A DNA stretch of 40,131 nucleotides, from positions 1 to 40,131 of the forward strand of contig JBHEPF010000043.1 in assembly GCA_046260445.1 (NCBI GenBank), in the 5' to 3' direction. Under the pieces are notes generated by a model. The model saw nothing but the letters and a program-made list of their open reading frames with translations. It was not told the DNA's origin and did no database searches. Position 1 is the stretch's first letter. The number at the start of each line of letters is the position of its first letter. Source of the stretch: F2B08 sp046260445 (GTDB lineage: Bacteria; Actinomycetota; Actinomycetes; Actinomycetales; Dermatophilaceae). Position numbers and translations under genes: made by a program. Of this stretch, positions 37,249-40,131 are shown piece after piece.

Positions 37249-39372
37249 ATGACCTTCCCTGAGCCGCCGCGCGCCTCGCGGCGACCGCAGACCCGCACCC
37301 ACCACGGTGAGACCGTCGAGGACGCCTACGAGTGGCTACGGAACAAGGACGACCCGGAGGTCATCGCCTACCTCGAGGCGGAGAACGCCTATGCCGAGGC
37401 CCGCACCGCGCACCTCGCCCCCCTGCGTCGGCGCATCTACGACGAGATCAAGGCGCGTACCCAGGAGACGGACACGAGTGTCGCCGTCGGCAGCGGCCCG
37501 TGGTGGTACTACACCCGTACGCAGGAGGGCGGCGCCTACGGCATCCACGCCCGGTCCCCTCGCACGCCCGACGCGCCGCGTCCTGACCTGAGCATGGGCG
37601 AGCCCGTCCCCGGCGAGCAGGTCCTCCTCGACGCCGACGCGCTCGGGGCCGGCCGCGAGTACTTCGCGCTCGGCTCGTTCGCGGTCAGCGCGGACCACCG
37701 GACCCTCGCCTACTCGGTCGACGTCGCCGGCGACGAGCGCTTCGACCTCGTCGTGGTCGACCTCGACACCGGCCTGGTGCGAGAGGACGAGATCCGCGGG
37801 GTCGGCTATGGGGCCGAGCTGACGACGGACGGATCGGTCGTCTACGTCACCCGCGTCGACGACACCTGGCGCCCGCACGAGGTCTGGCGGTATGCCGTGG
37901 GCGGCGGCGTCGACAGCGGCGAGATGGTCTTTCGCGAGGCTGACGAACGCTTCTGGCTCGGTCTTGGCTCCAGCCGCGACGATCGGTTCATCCACATCGG
38001 GCTGGGGTCGAAGGTCACGTCGGAGCACTGGCTCATCGACGCGACCGACCCGGGCGCGCGTGCCCGCTGCGTCGCGCCGCGGAGGGACGGCGTCGAGTAC
38101 GACGTCGAGGTCGCCGGGGAGCGGCTCCTCATCGTGCACAACGCCGACCATCTCAACAGCGACCTCGCGTGGGCGCCGCTGAGCGCGACCAGCGTCGAGG
38201 ACTGGCGGCCGCTGCTCGCGAGCGCGCCGGGGGAGCGGTTCCAGTCCGTCGACGCCTTCGACGACGTTCTCGTCCTCTCGCTCCGGTCGCAGGGGCTGAC
38301 GGCGCTCCGGGTGCTGCACCGCGACGACACGCACGACGCCGGTTGGCGCGTCGGCGACGACCTCACCTTCGAGGAGAAGATCCACACCGTCGCCCTCGGC
38401 CCGAACGAGGAACGCGATGTCACCTCCGTGCTCGTGGCCTACGAGTCCTACCTCACCCCGCGGACCGTGCTCGAGGTCGACCTCGTCACGGGCGCGCAGG
38501 AGGTGCTCCGGCGGATGCCGGTCCTCGGGGACTACGACGCCAGCGCATACGTCCAGCGGTGGCTGTGGGCCACCGCTCCGGACGGGACACAGGTGCCGGT
38601 CTCGCTCGTCACTGCCAAGGACGCCGAGCCGGACGGCGCCCGGCCCGGGTTCCTCACCGGCTACGGCTCCTACGAGAACGCCCACGACCCCTACTTCTCC
38701 ATCGCCCGGCTCAGCCTGCTCGAGCGTGGCGTCGCGTTCGCCGTCGCCCACGTCCGCGGTGGCGGTGAGATGGGCCGCGAGTGGTACGAAGAGGGCAAGA
38801 TGCTCCACAAGCGCACCACCTTCACCGACTTCATCGCGGTGGCCCAGCACCTCCTCGACGAGGGGTGGGTCGCGCGGGACCGGCTCGCGGCATACGGCGG
38901 ATCGGCGGGTGGTCTGCTCGCGGGTGCCGTCGCCAACCTCGCCACGGACCTGTTCCGGGTCGTCCATGCGGACGTGCCCTTCGTCGACGCCCTCACCACG
39001 ATCCTCGACCCGACGCTCCCGCTCACCGTCGTGGAGTGGGAGGAGTGGGGCGACCCGCTGCACGACCCCGACGTCTATGCGTACATGCGCACCTACACGC
39101 CCTACGAGAACATCGAGGCGCGGGACTACCCCGCGATCCTGGCCACGACGAGCCTCAACGACACCCGGGTGTACTACGTCGAGCCGGCGAAGTGGGTCGC
39201 GGCGCTTCGGGCTACGGTGACGAACGACCCGCAGACGCATCCGATCCTGCTCCGCACCGAGATGGTCGCCGGGCACGGCGGCCGCAGCGGCCGCTATGCC
39301 GCCTGGGAGCAGGTCGCTTGGGAGTGGGCCTTCATCCTCGACCAGATCGGTGCGACCGAGCGGGTCGGCTAG
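37249..39372 (+). CDS. ptrB: Oligopeptidase B-like S9A serine peptidase
   Basis: Prolyl-oligopeptidase family, about 707 residues. A beta-propeller domain at roughly 70-400 includes FAVSADHRTLAYSVDVAGDE. The catalytic alpha/beta-hydrolase domain has GYGSYENAHDPYFS, VAHVRGGGEMGREWYEEGK, Ser552 in YGGSAGGLL, Asp638 in SLNDTRV and His676 in AGHGGRSGR. Oligopeptidase B cleaves short peptides after Lys or Arg in the cytoplasm; there is no signal peptide here. The ATG at 37249 has no ribosome-binding site but sits 8 bases after TAGGCT (37235-37240), a TANNNT -10, so a leaderless transcript is likely. The stop overlaps that of the opposite-strand gene. Confidence 0.93.
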   Translation: MTFPEPPRASRRPQTRTHHGETVEDAYEWLRNKDDPEVIAYLEAENAYAEARTAHLAPLRRRIYDEIKARTQETDTSVAVGSGPWWYYTRTQEGGAYGIHARSPRTPDAPRPDLSMGEPVPGEQVLLDADALGAGREYFALGSFAVSADHRTLAYSVDVAGDERFDLVVVDLDTGLVREDEIRGVGYGAELTTDGSVVYVTRVDDTWRPHEVWRYAVGGGVDSGEMVFREADERFWLGLGSSRDDRFIHIGLGSKVTSEHWLIDATDPGARARCVAPRRDGVEYDVEVAGERLLIVHNADHLNSDLAWAPLSATSVEDWRPLLASAPGERFQSVDAFDDVLVLSLRSQGLTALRVLHRDDTHDAGWRVGDDLTFEEKIHTVALGPNEERDVTSVLVAYESYLTPRTVLEVDLVTGAQEVLRRMPVLGDYDASAYVQRWLWATAPDGTQVPVSLVTAKDAEPDGARPGFLTGYGSYENAHDPYFSIARLSLLERGVAFAVAHVRGGGEMGREWYEEGKMLHKRTTFTDFIAVAQHLLDEGWVARDRLAAYGGSAGGLLAGAVANLATDLFRVVHADVPFVDALTTILDPTLPLTVVEWEEWGDPLHDPDVYAYMRTYTPYENIEARDYPAILATTSLNDTRVYYVEPAKWVAALRATVTNDPQTHPILLRTEMVAGHGGRSGRYAAWEQVAWEWAFILDQIGATERVG

Positions 39373-40131
39373 CGCAGGGTGTAGATCGTGCGGTGCCACT
39401 CCTTGGCGGCGGCCCCGGTGAGGTCGGCCATGACGTGCTTGACCTGGGTGTACTCCTCGAACGAGTAGGTCGACATGTCCTTGCCGTACCCCGAGGCCTT
39501 CATCCCGCCGTGCGGCATCTCGGAGATGATGGGGATGTGGTCGTTGACCCACACCGTCCCGGCCTGGATGCGGCGGGCGGCCTCCTGGGCGCGGAAGACG
39601 TTCGTGGTCCACGCCGAGGCGGCCAGACCGAACGGGGTGTCGTTGGCCAGCTCGATGGCCTCCTCGTCCGAGTCGAACGGCAGCGCCGAGAGCACCGGGC
39701 CGAAGACCTCCTCCTGGACGATCTCGCTCTTCTGCTCGGCGTCGACGATGAGAGTCGGCTCGTAGTAGGCGCCGCCCTCGAGGTCGCCCCCGGGCGCCTT
39801 GCCGCCGACGATGGCGCGGGCGCCGGCCTGCACCGCACGCTCGACCATGGCGGCGACCTTGTCGCGCTGGCGGAAGGAGACGAGCGGACCCTGGTCCGTG
39901 TCGGGGTCGGTCGGGACCCCGAGCCGGACCGAGCCCATCAGCTCAGCGACGCCGGAGACGAAGTCGTCATAGCGGGAGCGGTGGATGTATGCGCGGGTCG
40001 CCGCCGTGCAGTCCTGGCCGGTGTTGATGAGGCTGGCTGCCACCGCACCCTGGATCGCCGCGTCGAGGTCGGCGTCGTCGAAGACGACGAAGGGAGCCTT
40101 GCCCCCCAGCTCGAGGTGCAGGCGGGTCCCC
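39369..40131 (-). CDS. Aldehyde dehydrogenase, C-terminal part (gamma-aminobutyraldehyde dehydrogenase-like)
   Basis: The last 254 residues of an NAD(P)-dependent aldehyde dehydrogenase; the gene runs off the window at 40131. The visible part starts in TRLHLELGGKAP with the catalytic glutamate and contains the active-site cysteine in NTGQDCTAATR. It continues through QEEVFGPVLSALPFDSDEEA, NDTPFGLAASAWT and the C-terminal GGMKASGYGKDMSTYSFEEY. GQDCTA is the form typical of gamma-aminobutyraldehyde dehydrogenases of putrescine breakdown (PatD type), but related betaine-aldehyde enzymes cannot be excluded without the N-terminus. Its stop shares CTAG with the ptrB stop. Confidence 0.9.
   Translation of the reverse strand, partial: GTRLHLELGGKAPFVVFDDADLDAAIQGAVAASLINTGQDCTAATRAYIHRSRYDDFVSGVAELMGSVRLGVPTDPDTDQGPLVSFRQRDKVAAMVERAVQAGARAIVGGKAPGGDLEGGAYYEPTLIVDAEQKSEIVQEEVFGPVLSALPFDSDEEAIELANDTPFGLAASAWTTNVFRAQEAARRIQAGTVWVNDHIPIISEMPHGGMKASGYGKDMSTYSFEEYTQVKHVMADLTGAAAKEWHRTIYTLR

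Noticed and set aside
1..40131. Mobile elements, phage genes or tRNA genes
   Set aside because: No transposase, integrase, terminal inverted repeats or clover-leaf signatures were recognised by reading. A tRNA scan was not possible here.

Overview
This 40 kb window is the division and cell-wall (dcw) region of a high-GC Gram-positive chromosome, almost certainly an actinomycete. Supporting evidence is the strong G/C bias at third codon positions, frequent GTG starts, the actinobacterial gene order mraZ-rsmH-ftsL-ftsI-murE-murF-mraY-murD-ftsW-murG-murC-ftsQ-ftsZ-pgeF-yggS-sepF-yggT-divIVA, a SAM-IV type riboswitch, and a SigA with a long lysine/alanine-rich head. The DNPR motif in MurE indicates a diaminopimelate-type peptidoglycan. 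The set fits Micrococcales (perhaps Intrasporangiaceae-like), but the genus cannot be named from the sequence alone. No tRNA, rRNA, CRISPR array, insertion sequence or phage gene was seen.

Layout. Positions 1-4050 hold the end of an EcsC-family gene, a DUF1232 membrane protein, a DUF4192 protein, metX behind a SAM-IV riboswitch, and a small universal stress protein. sigA (4349-6031) meets a minus-strand operon moxR-DUF58-tgpA (10657-6032) stop to stop. The dcw operon starts from a divergent 284-bp region carrying an MraZ-type operator and runs almost without gaps from mraZ (10942) to divIVA (31242), where a strong hairpin lies. Then come a TraR/DksA-type zinc-finger gene, lspA, an rluD-like pseudouridine synthase, dnaE, an oligopeptidase B (ptrB), and on the minus strand the 3' part of an aldehyde dehydrogenase that runs off the window.

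How the genes work together. MurE, MurF, MurD and MurC build the UDP-MurNAc-pentapeptide. MraY and MurG convert it to lipid II. FtsW and FtsI polymerise and cross-link it at the septum under FtsQ, FtsL, FtsZ and SepF, and DivIVA marks the poles. Most of the mur/fts genes overlap by ATGA or GTGA, implying translational coupling.

The gene content is conventional, so the less ordinary signals are in small structures. (i) A 14-bp tandem repeat between murF and mraY forms a chain of ATGA-overlapping mini-ORFs leading to mraY. A second, shorter chain of the same design precedes the universal stress gene. (ii) A short palindrome inside ftsQ is written in otherwise avoided A/T-ending codons. (iii) DivIVA carries ten near-identical 11-residue repeats. 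(iv) metX carries a four-copy pentapeptide repeat at its N-terminus. (v) Lysine/alanine-rich tails occur on three unrelated proteins. (vi) GACAC pentamers cluster before dnaE and occur in the ftsZ leader.
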